Source: Opitutaceae bacterium | GTDB taxonomy: Bacteria > Verrucomicrobiota > Verrucomicrobiia > Opitutales > Opitutaceae | Reading direction: 5' to 3' | Assembly: GCA_018402455.1 (NCBI GenBank) | Contig: JAGYIG010000008.1 | Location: 45,501-109,500, forward strand | Length of the DNA: 64,000 nt | Shown here: positions 35,587-44,912 of the stretch, piece by piece | Layout of the letters: each line of letters begins with the position of its first letter | Numbering within the stretch: the stretch's first letter is position 1 | Translations under genes and position numbers: made by a program | The notes under the pieces: generated by a model | What the model saw: the letters and a program-made list of their open reading frames with translations, nothing else | What the model was told of the DNA's origin: nothing | Database searches by the model: none

Positions 35587-36672
35587 ATGGACGCTTTTAA
35601 TGGCCTCGGCCTCAATCTCGGCAACCTCAGTCGACTCTCGTCGGCGCGGACCCGCTCCATCAGCCCCGAAAACCTCACCGGGACCAAGGGCCAGGGCGGC
35701 ATGGCCACCACGGGGCTCGGCGCGGAACCCGCCACCGATCTGGGCCGCGGTTGGAAAGTGTCGCCGTGCGTGCGCGTCAAGGCGGGGGAGACCTTCCCCC
35801 TGGCCGACATCGAGGGCAGCGGCGCGATCCAACAGATCTGGATGACCCCCACCGGCACCTGGCGCCACAGTATCCTGCGGATCTACTGGGACGACCAGGA
35901 ACACCCCTCGGTTGAATGCCCGGTCGGCGACTTCTTTGGCATGCATTGGGGTAAATTCGCCCCGCTGGTTTCGCAGCCTGTTTGTGTGAACCCCGGCAGC
36001 GCCTTCAATTGCTATTGGGAGATGCCCTTCCGCCGACGATGCCGCATGACCCTCACCAACCTCGCGCCGGATGACATCATCCTGTATTACCAGATCAACT
36101 ACACCCTGACCGAGGTGCCGACGGACTGCGCCTATTTCCATGCGCAATTCCGGCGGAGCAATCCCCTGCCCTACGGAGAGGTGTTCACCGTGGTGGACGG
36201 CATCCGCGGTCGCGGGCACTACGTCGGCACCGCCATGGGCTGGGGGGTGAACAACGCCAACTGGTGGGGCGAAGGTGAAATCAAATTCTACTTCGACGGC
36301 GATCAGGAGTGGCCCACCATCTGCGGCACGGGCACCGAGGATTATTTCTGCGGATCCTACAACTTTGAGAACAAGGAGACCCAGCAGTATCAGGAATACT
36401 GCACCCCCTACGCCGGCCTGTCACAGGTGTTGCGGCCCGACGGACTCTACGCCTCCCAGATGCGCTTCGGCATGTATCGCTGGCACGTGATGGACCCGGT
36501 TCGTTTTGAAACGGATCTGCGCATCACCCTCCAAGCGCTGGGCTGGCGAAAGGACCATCGCCGCTACCTGCCGCGGCAGGATGACATCTGTGCGGTGGCC
36601 TTCTGGTATCAAACCCTGCCGACCACCCCCTTTCCCACCCTGCCTGATCGGGACTATCTGGAAGTGATTTAA
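35587..36672 (+). CDS. GH172 (DUF2961) glycoside hydrolase
   Basis: This 361-residue protein belongs to the DUF2961 family, now GH172, which includes difructose-anhydride synthases and arabinofuranosidases. Signature stretches are IEGSGAIQQIWMTPTG near residue 78, HPSVECPVGDFFGMHWGKF near 100, NCYWEMPFRRRCRMTLTNL near 140, ICGTGTEDYFCGSYNFEN near 245 and FGMYRWHVMDPVRFETDL near 295. The glutamate in GTGTEDY is the likely catalytic residue. There is no signal peptide, so it acts on imported oligosaccharides or via other export. The start at ATG 35587 fits the typical MDAFNGLGLNLGNL N-terminus. Confidence 0.9.
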   Translation: MDAFNGLGLNLGNLSRLSSARTRSISPENLTGTKGQGGMATTGLGAEPATDLGRGWKVSPCVRVKAGETFPLADIEGSGAIQQIWMTPTGTWRHSILRIYWDDQEHPSVECPVGDFFGMHWGKFAPLVSQPVCVNPGSAFNCYWEMPFRRRCRMTLTNLAPDDIILYYQINYTLTEVPTDCAYFHAQFRRSNPLPYGEVFTVVDGIRGRGHYVGTAMGWGVNNANWWGEGEIKFYFDGDQEWPTICGTGTEDYFCGSYNFENKETQQYQEYCTPYAGLSQVLRPDGLYASQMRFGMYRWHVMDPVRFETDLRITLQALGWRKDHRRYLPRQDDICAVAFWYQTLPTTPFPTLPDRDYLEVI

Positions 36673-36690
36673 CTCCCCGGCCCCGGGAAC

Positions 36691-37275
36691 CTAGTTCCGG
36701 GCCGGAAACCGTCCCAGCAACAGCGAAACGCTGCCCGCCACGCGTTCCGCGGGCGGGCGCTCGGTCTTCGCCAGGTCGCGCTGAAACCAGGCGACCCACA
36801 ACATTTCATCGGTTTGGGCGTCATGCACTTCGACCACCAGCTTGCCCTCATCGTAATCATGCCGGTGCGTGACCCCGGGATTGCGACTGGTCAGCGATTG
36901 GTCGAGCGACGTCCCCGGCCGCACCGTCGAAGGATTGAAACTCTGATCAAGCAACACCAGCGACTTGGGCGTGATCTCACCGTGGACCAATACCACCAGA
37001 TCGGCCGCCTCCACCGACGAGGCGGGTCGATAACCCTTACGAACCATCACCGCATCCACCGCCAGTTCGGCCAGCCGCGCAAAGTCGTTGATGAACTCAG
37101 GCAGTCGGTGTTCGAGGGTCGATTCGGTGGGGATCGGCACCATGGCGTAGGTCTCGTAGGCTTGAGGGTCCAGCGCCGGAGAGACCTCCGATTCAACTTT
37201 AGGCAGGCTGGCGCAGCCTGCCGCCAAAACCAGCATTCCCATTCCGGTCAAAAATCGCGTCGGCCAACAGTTCAT
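36691..37275 (-). CDS. DUF4136-like lipoprotein
   Basis: This 194-residue protein has a lipobox (VLAAGC, cysteine near residue 21) and a domain of the DUF4136 kind: LDPQAYETYAMVP, AVDAVMVRKGYRPA, DLVVLVHGEI, GKLVVEVHDAQTDEMLWVAW and a C-terminal LLLGRFPARN. These lipoproteins sit in the periplasm anchored to the outer or inner membrane; their role is unknown. It converges with the GH172 gene, with only 18 bp between the stops, and follows the minus-strand sialidase-like gene. Confidence 0.8.
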   Translation of the reverse strand: MNCWPTRFLTGMGMLVLAAGCASLPKVESEVSPALDPQAYETYAMVPIPTESTLEHRLPEFINDFARLAELAVDAVMVRKGYRPASSVEAADLVVLVHGEITPKSLVLLDQSFNPSTVRPGTSLDQSLTSRNPGVTHRHDYDEGKLVVEVHDAQTDEMLWVAWFQRDLAKTERPPAERVAGSVSLLLGRFPARN

Positions 37276-37336
37276 GGGGGATTTCGTATAGGGTATTCTC
37301 CCTAAATTGGAAGCCCAACCCGACGCCCCCTTCCCG

Positions 37337-38461
37337 CTACCTGCCCAGCAACCAATCGAGATCGAAGCTCGTGATCTGCGTCACATCCAGTCCGCCCTCG
37401 TGGCGGATGCCCGCGCAGTGCGCCAGCAGAACCCGATCCGCCACAAATTCAATGGCCGTGTAGCAATACCAGCCATCCGGATCGTCGGCCAACGTTCGGC
37501 TTGGCTGCCAGGTCACCCCGTCATCAAACGACAGCGCAACCGCCAGCGGCGTGCGCCACGCGCGGGCGGCGCCCGTCACTCCCGTATGGTCATTCCACAC
37601 CATCATCAACTCCGGGCGCCCCGGCAGGCGTTCGATGCTGGCGGGGGAAAGCGGCGAACGGATCGAGCTGGGGGTGGGCGCCGTCCAAGTATCCCCTCCA
37701 TCACTCGACCAACTCAGGTATGGGGAGCCCGCGTTCGTCCGCGCCCACAGCAGGATGCGGCCATCCTGCAACTCGATGACGCCGGGTTCCTGCAACAACA
37801 CCCGCGAGCCGTCTGCGTGAACGCCCCGGAGGGTCGAGGCGGACCGTTGCCAAGTCCGCCCGAGGTCATCGGAAAAGTAACACATGAGGATGCCTTCCCA
37901 ATCCGGCTCCTCGTAATCCGGCGTGTTATGCAGCGCGACGGGACACAACAACCGTCCGCTCGAGGTCATGACGATGCGGTCGTTGTTGAGCACGTAGTAA
38001 CCGATCTGATCGGTGATGATTTCCACCGGATCGCTCCACGTGCGGGCCTCGTCGCGAGACACCCGCATCACTGGTCGGCAATCCTCCAGGGAATTCTTGC
38101 GCATATAGCAGAGCGCGATGTCCCCCGAGGGGAGTCGCAGCAACGAGACCGACATCACGTTGAAGCCCCCTTCATTCGCCACGACGATCTCGTCTTCCTC
38201 GGTCCAGCTCAGACCGCCATCGTCGGAATAGCGCGCCGCCAGATGCGCCTTCGCGTGATCGGAGTTGCCCCCGGTGAAGTGGGTGTAGACAAACATCACG
38301 CGTCCGTCCTTGAGTTCCACAAAATCCCCCTCGCTGTTGCGCGGATTATCCGGCCCGGGCGGCAACAGGACATTGCGGTGGACCTGCGCCTTCACGAGGG
38401 CCCCCGCGCAAGCGAACAGCACAACCAGGAAAATCAGGTGCAGGCAGCCTCGGGGCATCAT
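37337..38461 (-). CDS. secreted exo-sialidase-family protein
   Basis: This protein of about 374 residues has a signal peptide (LHLIFLVVLFACAGALVKA) and Asp boxes SDDGGLSWTEE, SRDEARTWSDP, SDDLGRTWQRS, SSDGGDTWTAP and SFDDGVTWQPS. The early NPRNSEGDFVELKDGRVMFV and VMSVSLLRLPSGDIALCYMR segments are typical of the bacterial exo-alpha-sialidase-like BNR family. Whether the sugar is sialic acid is not clear, since many family members cleave other acidic or deoxy sugars. I chose the ATG at 38461, which leads directly into the signal peptide; the longer frame is not informative. Confidence 0.84.
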   Translation of the reverse strand: MMPRGCLHLIFLVVLFACAGALVKAQVHRNVLLPPGPDNPRNSEGDFVELKDGRVMFVYTHFTGGNSDHAKAHLAARYSDDGGLSWTEEDEIVVANEGGFNVMSVSLLRLPSGDIALCYMRKNSLEDCRPVMRVSRDEARTWSDPVEIITDQIGYYVLNNDRIVMTSSGRLLCPVALHNTPDYEEPDWEGILMCYFSDDLGRTWQRSASTLRGVHADGSRVLLQEPGVIELQDGRILLWARTNAGSPYLSWSSDGGDTWTAPTPSSIRSPLSPASIERLPGRPELMMVWNDHTGVTGAARAWRTPLAVALSFDDGVTWQPSRTLADDPDGWYCYTAIEFVADRVLLAHCAGIRHEGGLDVTQITSFDLDWLLGR

Positions 38462-38795
38462 GCGCCCAGCGGGACAGTTGTCCGCCAACTCGTCAAACCC
38501 CGCCATCGCCGCGATTCGGTGGCGAGCGCCGAGGGTATCAAAATCTCTGAAAAAACCCAGCCCGGTTTGGCGAAGCCGTGGGTAGACCATCAGCCCACTC
38601 CAGGGTCAGCGACCTCGGCACCGGCCACGTCCCCGTGCGGGAAGAGGGAGCTTCGCTTGATCAAGCCCGTTCGCTCCAACCCGGCCACTCCACCGCAAGG
38701 GTGGCCCTTTCGACGCGCTCAACTATGGCCGTCCCCCGGTTGGTCAGGATTTGATCGAAATACTCCAAGCGCGGCGAAAGCTCTGCTACACGCTC

Positions 38796-39287
38796 ATGAC
38801 AGATTTTACGATCCACCAACTCACCCCCGAGGAGTGGCCCCGCTACCGGGACGTCAGGTTGCGCGCCTTGGCTGACTCCCCGGAAAGCTTTGCTTCGACC
38901 TTGGTCGATTCGCAGAAATTCGCGGCCGAGCGATGGATTGACCGACTCACCAATCCGGCCGCCGCCGTCTTCGTGGCCCGGCGCAAGGGAGAAGATGTCG
39001 GGCTCATCGCCAGTGCGCCCTACGGCGATTGGGCCGGGTTGTATTCGATGTGGGTCGCTCCCGCTGCTCGCGGAAAAGGCGTGGGCGATGCCCTTGTCGC
39101 GGCGGTCATCCACTGGACGACCGCTCAAGGTCAGACCCGACTCGTGCTCGATGTCGGCGAAACGAATCAATCCGCCATCAAGCTCTACACGCGCATGGGA
39201 TTCACTCCGACCGGCATCACCGGCACCCAGCCGCCCCCCCGGGACCATATCAGGGAATTCCAGATGGCCGTTAAGCTGCCCCGCTAG
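38796..39287 (+). CDS. GNAT family N-acetyltransferase
   Basis: This protein of about 163 residues has the GNAT layout. The N-terminal YRDVRLRALADSPESFAST is common in the RimI-like branch, the acetyl-CoA loop is MWVAPAARGKGVGDALV near residue 85, and the C-terminus has NQSAIKLYTRMGFTPTG near 130. The substrate cannot be predicted. ATG 38796 (MTDFTIHQLTPEEW) is preferred over an upstream TTG that adds non-domain sequence. Confidence 0.87.
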   Translation: MTDFTIHQLTPEEWPRYRDVRLRALADSPESFASTLVDSQKFAAERWIDRLTNPAAAVFVARRKGEDVGLIASAPYGDWAGLYSMWVAPAARGKGVGDALVAAVIHWTTAQGQTRLVLDVGETNQSAIKLYTRMGFTPTGITGTQPPPRDHIREFQMAVKLPR

Positions 39288-39376
39288 GGCTCACTCCGGT
39301 CCGGCACTCGATTCGCAGCTCCGCCACGCGCCGCACGGTTGCGGCGGGAAAGGTTACCGCCGACCAATCCGGTCGA

Positions 39377-39469
39377 TCACTTCTTCAGCTTCTTGGCCGC
39401 CTTTTTTTCTTTGGCGGTCATCTGCGGAGTTTTTCTGATCTCTTTCTTGGCGTCGCGTGATTTACCCAT
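39377..39469 (-). CDS. 30-residue highly basic micro-protein
   Basis: The frame from ATG 39469 to TGA 39377 reads MGKSRDAKKEIRKTPQMTAK followed by EKKAAKKLKK. Half of the residues are Lys or Arg, with helix-favouring alanines. I know of similar short Lys-rich proteins in related genomes but cannot name a family. The composition suggests RNA or ribosome binding. It diverges from the beta-helix gene. The codon pattern is clean, but proof of translation is lacking. Confidence 0.5.
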   Translation of the reverse strand: MGKSRDAKKEIRKTPQMTAKEKKAAKKLKK

Positions 39470-39655
39470 GGTGATGACTTTCGTCTGGTGCCCTCGGAAT
39501 TGAGGGACCCTTGGCGTATCCGCTCCGCGGCAGATAAACAACCCTGCAAGCGAGCGAGGGGTGTCCTCACGCTGCGCTCTCCGCTGATTGAATAATCACT
39601 AATATTCACGTTTTCAGCCGTTGCCCCCGGAAGCGGATTTTTGAGGATGGGGCGG

Positions 39656-41842
39656 ATGAAACCCCTGCGCCCGTTGGTCCCGATTTTCATGACCGCACTG
39701 GCCCTGACGGCCGACCCGGTGGTGGTCGAGGTGGGTCCCCTTCAGCCCCTGACCACGCTGGTTGAAGCTCGCGACCATCTTCGCGAATTGCGGGCGGCCG
39801 ACGGCCTACCCGCTGGAGCCATCGTGCGTCTCGACCCCGCCACCTACGCCCTCTCCTCGACTTTCGAGCTGGGGCCCGAGGATGCGGGCCGACCCGGGGC
39901 CCCCATCCGTTGGGAGGCCGCCCAGCCCGGCACGGTCACCGTGAGCGGTGGGCACTTGATCTCCACTTGGGGCCCGGTGCTCGAACCGGCGATCGCGGCG
40001 CGTCTCCCCGCGTCCACGCGGGACGCCGTGGTGGCCATCGACCTCGATGAAGCTGGCATCGCCGACCTGGGTGAGATCGCCCAACGCGGCAATCCCGGGC
40101 TGGAACTGTTCTGGCGCGACGAGCGCATGCCGCGGTCCCGTTTTCCCAATGAGGGATGGCTGCGCATCGCCGATGTCCCGCAAACCGGACCGCGACGCCT
40201 GCACGAGGGACTGGAACGGGAAAAACGTTTCGACGGTGTGCCGATCGGCCGCCACTACGGCCGCATTGCCTACGCCGAGGAAGCGCCTTCGCGGTGGGCT
40301 CCCGATCCTCATATCGTCGTCCACGGTTACTGGACTTGGGACTGGAGCGACTCCTACCAACACCTCGTCAGCATCGATCCGGCCAGCCGGGAAATCACGC
40401 TGGCGGAGCCCCACCACAACTACGGATACACCCGCAACCAACGGTACCGCTTCATCAACGTGTTGGAGGAATTGGACACCCCGGGAGAGTGGTATCTCGA
40501 CCGTGACCGGCGGCGAATCTATTTCCTGCCTCCGGCTCCCCTCGAACCGGGCGAGCTCACGGTCTCGGTGCTGGAGACCGCGCTGGTACACCTCAATCAG
40601 ACCAACCACGTCGAATGGGCCGGAATCAACTTTGCCGCCGGCCGCGGCACCGGGGTGTTGATCACGGGGGGGAGTCATTGTGCGCTGCGCGGCAACACCC
40701 TGCGCAATCTGGGCGGTGAGGCGGTCACCATCGACGGCGGGCAACATCATACCGTCCAAAGCAACAACCTCAGGGCTTTGGCCAACGGCGCGATTCGGGT
40801 CGCGGGCGGCGACCGCGCCACCCTCACCCCCTCCGGCCACCAGGTGATCAACAACCACATCCACCACTTCAGCCAATGGTTGCGCACCGGCCAATATGGC
40901 GTGCAGATCGACGGGGTCGGCCACCGCGTGGCCCACAACCTGATCCACGACGCCCCCTTCGAGGCGATGTATTTGCGGGGCAACGACCACGTGATCGAAT
41001 ACAACGAGGTGCACCGGGTGTGCCAGGAGACGGGCGACGCCGGGGCACTCCACACCGGCCGCGACTACACCTGGCAGGGCAACATCATCCGCTACAACTA
41101 CTGGCATCACCTCCAAGGCGCCGGGCTGCACGGCGTCACCGCCGTCTATCTCGACGACTTCTCCAGCGGCTTCACCATCCACGGAAACCTCTTCTACCGG
41201 GCCGGGCGCGGGGTGCAGATCGGCGGCGGACGACACAACACCGTCACCAACAACCTCTTCATCGAGAGCCACCCCGCGGTGCACCTGGATGCCCGCGGGC
41301 TCGGTTGGGCGAGCTATTATTTCGACGGCACCTACCCGTGGCTGTTCGAGCGCTTCGCTGAGCGCGGCGGCGATCAACCGCCCTACGCCGAACGCTACCC
41401 CCTGCTCCAAACCTTGCTGACCGACGAACCCGCCGTGCCCAAGGGCAACGTCATCACCGGCAACGTGTCCTGGGGCGGCCGGTGGAGTGATTTCTACGAC
41501 TTCTTCGCCTACGATTTCCACGGCGTCACCACCCTGCGCGACAACTGGATCGCCGATCCGGAATTTGTCCGCCGACGCGCCGCGCCCGAGGATTTTTGGG
41601 ATCCCTACTACCTCAACATCGATGGCGCCGAAGGTTATCGCACGTGGCGGACCACCGAGCCTGAAACCCAGCGGGAATTTGCCGCCAACCACCTGACCGC
41701 GGACGCCCCCGGCACCTTTGATCCCGCCACCCGCCAGTTCACTCCCACTGATCCGGCCGCCCTCCGGGCGCTCGGCTTCGAACCGCTGCCCGTCGCCCTG
41801 ATGGGTTTGCAACGCGATGCCTGGCGCCCCGAGCTGCCCTGA
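39656..41842 (+). CDS. large secreted right-handed parallel beta-helix protein (GH141-like)
   Basis: This protein of about 728 residues has an N-terminal signal (VPIFMTALALTA). The early RPGAPIRWEAAQPGTVTVSG resembles the GH141 and related polysaccharide-degrading beta-helix families. A long series of beta-helix coils follows (HNLIHDAPFEAMYLRGNDHV, EYNEVHRVCQETGDAGALHT, TVTNNLFIESHPAVHLDARG), with many Asn-ladder and His residues. GH141 enzymes act on fucosylated or xylan side chains; this is the best guess but not certain. ATG 39656 has GAGG 9 bp upstream and is preferred to upstream ATG and TTG codons. The AGCS symporter gene starts 24 bp after its stop. Confidence 0.8.
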   Translation: MKPLRPLVPIFMTALALTADPVVVEVGPLQPLTTLVEARDHLRELRAADGLPAGAIVRLDPATYALSSTFELGPEDAGRPGAPIRWEAAQPGTVTVSGGHLISTWGPVLEPAIAARLPASTRDAVVAIDLDEAGIADLGEIAQRGNPGLELFWRDERMPRSRFPNEGWLRIADVPQTGPRRLHEGLEREKRFDGVPIGRHYGRIAYAEEAPSRWAPDPHIVVHGYWTWDWSDSYQHLVSIDPASREITLAEPHHNYGYTRNQRYRFINVLEELDTPGEWYLDRDRRRIYFLPPAPLEPGELTVSVLETALVHLNQTNHVEWAGINFAAGRGTGVLITGGSHCALRGNTLRNLGGEAVTIDGGQHHTVQSNNLRALANGAIRVAGGDRATLTPSGHQVINNHIHHFSQWLRTGQYGVQIDGVGHRVAHNLIHDAPFEAMYLRGNDHVIEYNEVHRVCQETGDAGALHTGRDYTWQGNIIRYNYWHHLQGAGLHGVTAVYLDDFSSGFTIHGNLFYRAGRGVQIGGGRHNTVTNNLFIESHPAVHLDARGLGWASYYFDGTYPWLFERFAERGGDQPPYAERYPLLQTLLTDEPAVPKGNVITGNVSWGGRWSDFYDFFAYDFHGVTTLRDNWIADPEFVRRRAAPEDFWDPYYLNIDGAEGYRTWRTTEPETQREFAANHLTADAPGTFDPATRQFTPTDPAALRALGFEPLPVALMGLQRDAWRPELP

Positions 41843-41866
41843 CCCCGCCCCTTCGCGGCCCCTTTT

Positions 41867-43525
41867 ATGAATCTCCTCAACGACTTACTGCTCCGCCTCG
41901 ACGGCCTGTTGGGAGGCGCGTTTTGGTTTCCCTACGTGCTGCTTGGCACCGGGCTTTTCTTCACGCTCTATCTCGGTTTTCCCCAGCTGCGCTACTTCAC
42001 CCGCGCCCTGCGCATTGTCCGCGGCAAGGAGGACAAGCACGGTATGCCGGGGGACACCAGCCACTTCCAAGCGCTGGCCACCGCTCTCTCCGGCACCGTC
42101 GGCACCGGCAACATCGGCGGAGTCGCCTTCGCCATCTACCTCGGCGGACCCGCCGCCCTGTTCTGGATGTGGGCCACGGCTTTCTTCGGCATGACGACCA
42201 AGTTCGTGGAGGTGACGCTGTCGCACAAATACCGCGTCAAAACCCCCGACGGTTCCATGGCCGGCGGTCCCATGTATTTCATGGACCGGCGCCTCAACCT
42301 GAAGTGGCTCGCGGTCATCTTCGCCGTGGCCACCATCATCAGCTCCTTTGGCACCGGCAATCTGCCCCAGATCAACAACATCGCGCAGGCGATGAACGCC
42401 GCCTTTGGCATCGAACCGATCCTGACCGGAGGGGTGCTCGCAATCCTACTCGGTCTCGTCATCATCGGTGGCATCAAGCGCATCGCCGCCGTCACCGCCC
42501 GCGTGGTCCCGTTCATGGCGGTGCTCTATCTGGTCGGAGCGCTCGGCGTCATCGTCGCCCACTGGGACAATGTCCTCCCCTCGTTTCTCCTCGTCTTTGA
42601 AACCGCCTTCACCGGGAGCGCCGCGGTGGGTGGATTTCTCGGGGCTTCGCTCGCCTTCGCGTTCAACCGCGGCGTGAATCGTGGCTTGTTTTCCAACGAA
42701 GCCGGGCAGGGCTCCTCTCCCATTGCCCACGCCGCCGCTCGTTCCGACGAGCCCGTCTCCGAGGGAATGGTTGCCATCCTCGAGCCCTTTATCGACACCC
42801 TTTGTATCTGCACCCTCACCGGTCTCGTTATCCTGTCCTCCGGCGTGTGGACCGAGAAACTGCCCAACACGTTTCAGTCCGCCGACATCGAGGTCGTCGC
42901 CGGGGCGTGGAGCGATCAGGATCCCGCGGACCGGAAGGCCCTCTATCACCATCTCAATGCCATCGGGGATTCCCCCGTTCAGTCCTACACTGGCCCGTTG
43001 CAGCTCGTGGACGGACGCCTGATCGACGCTCCGGCCACGATTCTCAGCTCCCGCTCGGTGGCCGAGGATGTGGTCATCAAAACCGCCCAGGACCAACCCG
43101 TCACCGGCGAGGTCATGGTGCGGAGCGGCAAGTTCTCTGACGCCACCCTGCACGTGACGGGTCGCTCGCTGCTGCACTCGGCGGAGCTCACCTCCGCGGC
43201 CTTTGCCCGGGGACTGTTTGGTGAATTCGGTCGCACCATCGTGGCCGTCGGGCTGCTCCTGTTTGCCTTCTCCACCGCCATCGCTTGGAGCTACTATGGC
43301 GACCGCGCCATGGTCTACCTCTTTGGGGTCGGTTCGGTAAAATACTACCGCATGGTCTATGTCATCGGCTTCTTCCTGGCCTCCTTTTCCGACACCACCC
43401 TGGTGTGGAATCTGGCCGCCGTCGCCATCGTGCTGATGACCCTACCCAACCTGCTCGGCATTCTGCTGCTCCGGCGTGAAATGAAGGACACCGTGCAGGC
43501 CTATTTGGACGAGGAACGCACCTGA
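41867..43525 (+). CDS. alanine/glycine:cation symporter (AGCS family) with inserted loop domain
   Basis: This 552-residue inner-membrane protein carries the AGCS pattern: [38 protein letters not shown] near residue 75, [30 protein letters not shown] near 140, [20 protein letters not shown] near 280, and [20 protein letters not shown] near the end. It imports alanine or glycine with Na+. Unlike the usual 450 to 490 residues, it has about 110 extra residues (roughly 327-440) between two helices. The insert is hydrophilic and beta-rich ([35 protein letters not shown]). It may share a transcript with the beta-helix gene. Confidence 0.9.
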   Translation: MNLLNDLLLRLDGLLGGAFWFPYVLLGTGLFFTLYLGFPQLRYFTRALRIVRGKEDKHGMPGDTSHFQALATALSGTVGTGNIGGVAFAIYLGGPAALFWMWATAFFGMTTKFVEVTLSHKYRVKTPDGSMAGGPMYFMDRRLNLKWLAVIFAVATIISSFGTGNLPQINNIAQAMNAAFGIEPILTGGVLAILLGLVIIGGIKRIAAVTARVVPFMAVLYLVGALGVIVAHWDNVLPSFLLVFETAFTGSAAVGGFLGASLAFAFNRGVNRGLFSNEAGQGSSPIAHAAARSDEPVSEGMVAILEPFIDTLCICTLTGLVILSSGVWTEKLPNTFQSADIEVVAGAWSDQDPADRKALYHHLNAIGDSPVQSYTGPLQLVDGRLIDAPATILSSRSVAEDVVIKTAQDQPVTGEVMVRSGKFSDATLHVTGRSLLHSAELTSAAFARGLFGEFGRTIVAVGLLLFAFSTAIAWSYYGDRAMVYLFGVGSVKYYRMVYVIGFFLASFSDTTLVWNLAAVAIVLMTLPNLLGILLLRREMKDTVQAYLDEERT

Positions 43526-43650
43526 AGTCCCGTCCGCGCCCTCCGACCAAGACGGTGGTTTACTTTGCCCGGTAAAATGAAGACTTTGGCGCATGTCCCT
43601 GCGGGAATCCTTTCCTCACGGACCATTTAATCCTTAGCCAAGGCCCCCCC

Positions 43651-43791
43651 ATGGGTGACAAATCTCCCAAATCGAACAAGAAACTCGCCTCGCAGAAACA
43701 AACGAAGACCGATCACAAAAGTCGCGGCAAACAGGCCGAGATTGATGCCGGTCACGTGCGCAAGGCCCAGCAGGCCAAAAAAGGGAAGTAA
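43651..43791 (+). CDS. 46-residue basic micro-protein
   Basis: The frame runs from ATG 43651 to TAA 43791. It encodes MGDKSPKSNKKLASQKQTKT and then DHKSRGKQAEIDAGHVRKAQQAKKGK split by no break; lysine, glutamine and serine dominate and hydrophobic residues are nearly absent. It looks disordered and could bind nucleic acid. It resembles Lys-rich short proteins annotated as hypothetical in related genomes. It sits between the AGCS gene and the hflKC terminator. Confidence 0.5.
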   Translation: MGDKSPKSNKKLASQKQTKTDHKSRGKQAEIDAGHVRKAQQAKKGK

Positions 43792-43865
43792 CCACCGTTA
43801 GGGCCCCGCAGGCGGCACCACCTCACGGGGCGGGGAATGCTCCCGCCAACCGCGCCCTCCCCAAC

Positions 43866-43900
43866 TAAAATGGCCCGAACACGGCAGGTGTTCGGGCCAT
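43866..43900 (-). terminator. strong rho-independent terminator of hflKC
   Basis: A perfect 13-bp stem (ATGGCCCGAACAC / GTGTTCGGGCCAT) encloses a 5-base loop. On the minus strand it is followed by TTTTAG, 29 bp after the hflC stop. On the plus strand the tail is CCTTTAAA, so it could act weakly in both directions. Confidence 0.88.
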
Positions 43901-43928
43901 CCTTTAAAGCATGCGACTGACGGCCTGC

Positions 43929-44912
43929 CTATTTGCCGGACTTTTCCGGCCGCGGGCTCGAGTCTCGAAGGTAGCGCACGTAGTCCGACTCCGGACCGAG
44001 GAAGACAGTGGTCTTATCCCCGATTGATCGGCTGTAACTCTCGAGGGAGCGGAAGAACGAGAAGAACTCGGGATCGGCCCCGAAGGCATCGTTATAGATC
44101 CGAGTCGCTTCGGCATCGGCCTCACCCCGGACCAGTTCCGCTTGGCGTTGGGCTTCCGATGTGATCTGCGCGAGCTGGCGCTGGGTGATGCCGTCGATTT
44201 CGGCGGCCCGGCCCTGGCCTTCCGACCGGAACTGCTCGGCGATGCGTTGGCGTTCCGCGATCATGCGTTCGAACACGCGCTGCTGCACGGCCTCGACGTA
44301 GTCGATGCGCTTGATGCGGATGTCGACCAACTCGATGCCGTAATCCGGCATTTGCACGCTGGCTTTCTTCAGGATGGACTTCACCAGTTCCTGACGACCA
44401 CTCGCGACGCGCTGGAGCAGAATTTCCTCATCGCCCTCGCTGACGGCTTGGGCTCGGGCGAGGTCTTCCTCGGAAATCGCCCAATCCTTGGACCGAACGA
44501 TTTCCACCAAGTCGGCGGCCGAGATATGGTCCCGCACCACCGAATCCAGGATATCATTCAACCGCAACGTGGCTCCCCGCTCGTTTTGCACACTCTTCAT
44601 GAAGGTGAGTGGGTCAACGATGCGCCAGCGCGCGGTGGTATCGACCGAGATGAACTGCTCACCGCGGGTCGGGATCTGGTTGGGATCTCCATCCCAGGAG
44701 AGCAGTCGCTTGTCGAAGCGGCGCACCTCCTGAATGAACGGCAACTTAAAGTGCAACCCGGGTTCGGTGATCGGACCGCCCACCGGCGCGCCGAGCTGCA
44801 CGATGATCGCCTGCTCCGCTTGGTCGATGGTATAGGCCGAGGAGGAGAGGACCACCCCACCGATCACCAAGGTGATCACCAGACTGAGAATAGTTAAGCT
44901 TTGACGATTCAT
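43929..44912 (-). CDS. hflC: protease modulator HflC
   Basis: This SPFH/band-7 membrane protein would pair with HflK to form a cage that encloses and modulates the FtsH protease. It has 327 residues, one N-terminal helix (ILSLVITLVIGGVVLSSSAY) and the SPFH domain (AEQAIIVQLGAPVGGPITEP, GLHFKLPFIQEVRRFDKRLL, AFGADPEFFSFFRSLESYSR near the C-terminus), plus the Ala/Glu-rich coiled coil. Its ATG overlaps the hflK stop by 4 bp (ATGA), the standard hflK-hflC arrangement. A strong terminator follows. Confidence 0.95.
   Translation of the reverse strand: MNRQSLTILSLVITLVIGGVVLSSSAYTIDQAEQAIIVQLGAPVGGPITEPGLHFKLPFIQEVRRFDKRLLSWDGDPNQIPTRGEQFISVDTTARWRIVDPLTFMKSVQNERGATLRLNDILDSVVRDHISAADLVEIVRSKDWAISEEDLARAQAVSEGDEEILLQRVASGRQELVKSILKKASVQMPDYGIELVDIRIKRIDYVEAVQQRVFERMIAERQRIAEQFRSEGQGRAAEIDGITQRQLAQITSEAQRQAELVRGEADAEATRIYNDAFGADPEFFSFFRSLESYSRSIGDKTTVFLGPESDYVRYLRDSSPRPEKSGK

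Noticed and set aside
39590..39607. GAATA-N8-TATTC dyad before the beta-helix gene
   Set aside because: Arms of five AT bases are too short to call an operator, although its place between divergent genes is suggestive.
39806..41812. 668-codon minus-strand frame opposite the beta-helix gene
   Set aside because: It is Gly/Val/Glu-rich and repetitive without family motifs, a shadow of the plus-strand gene, which has a signal peptide and beta-helix coils.
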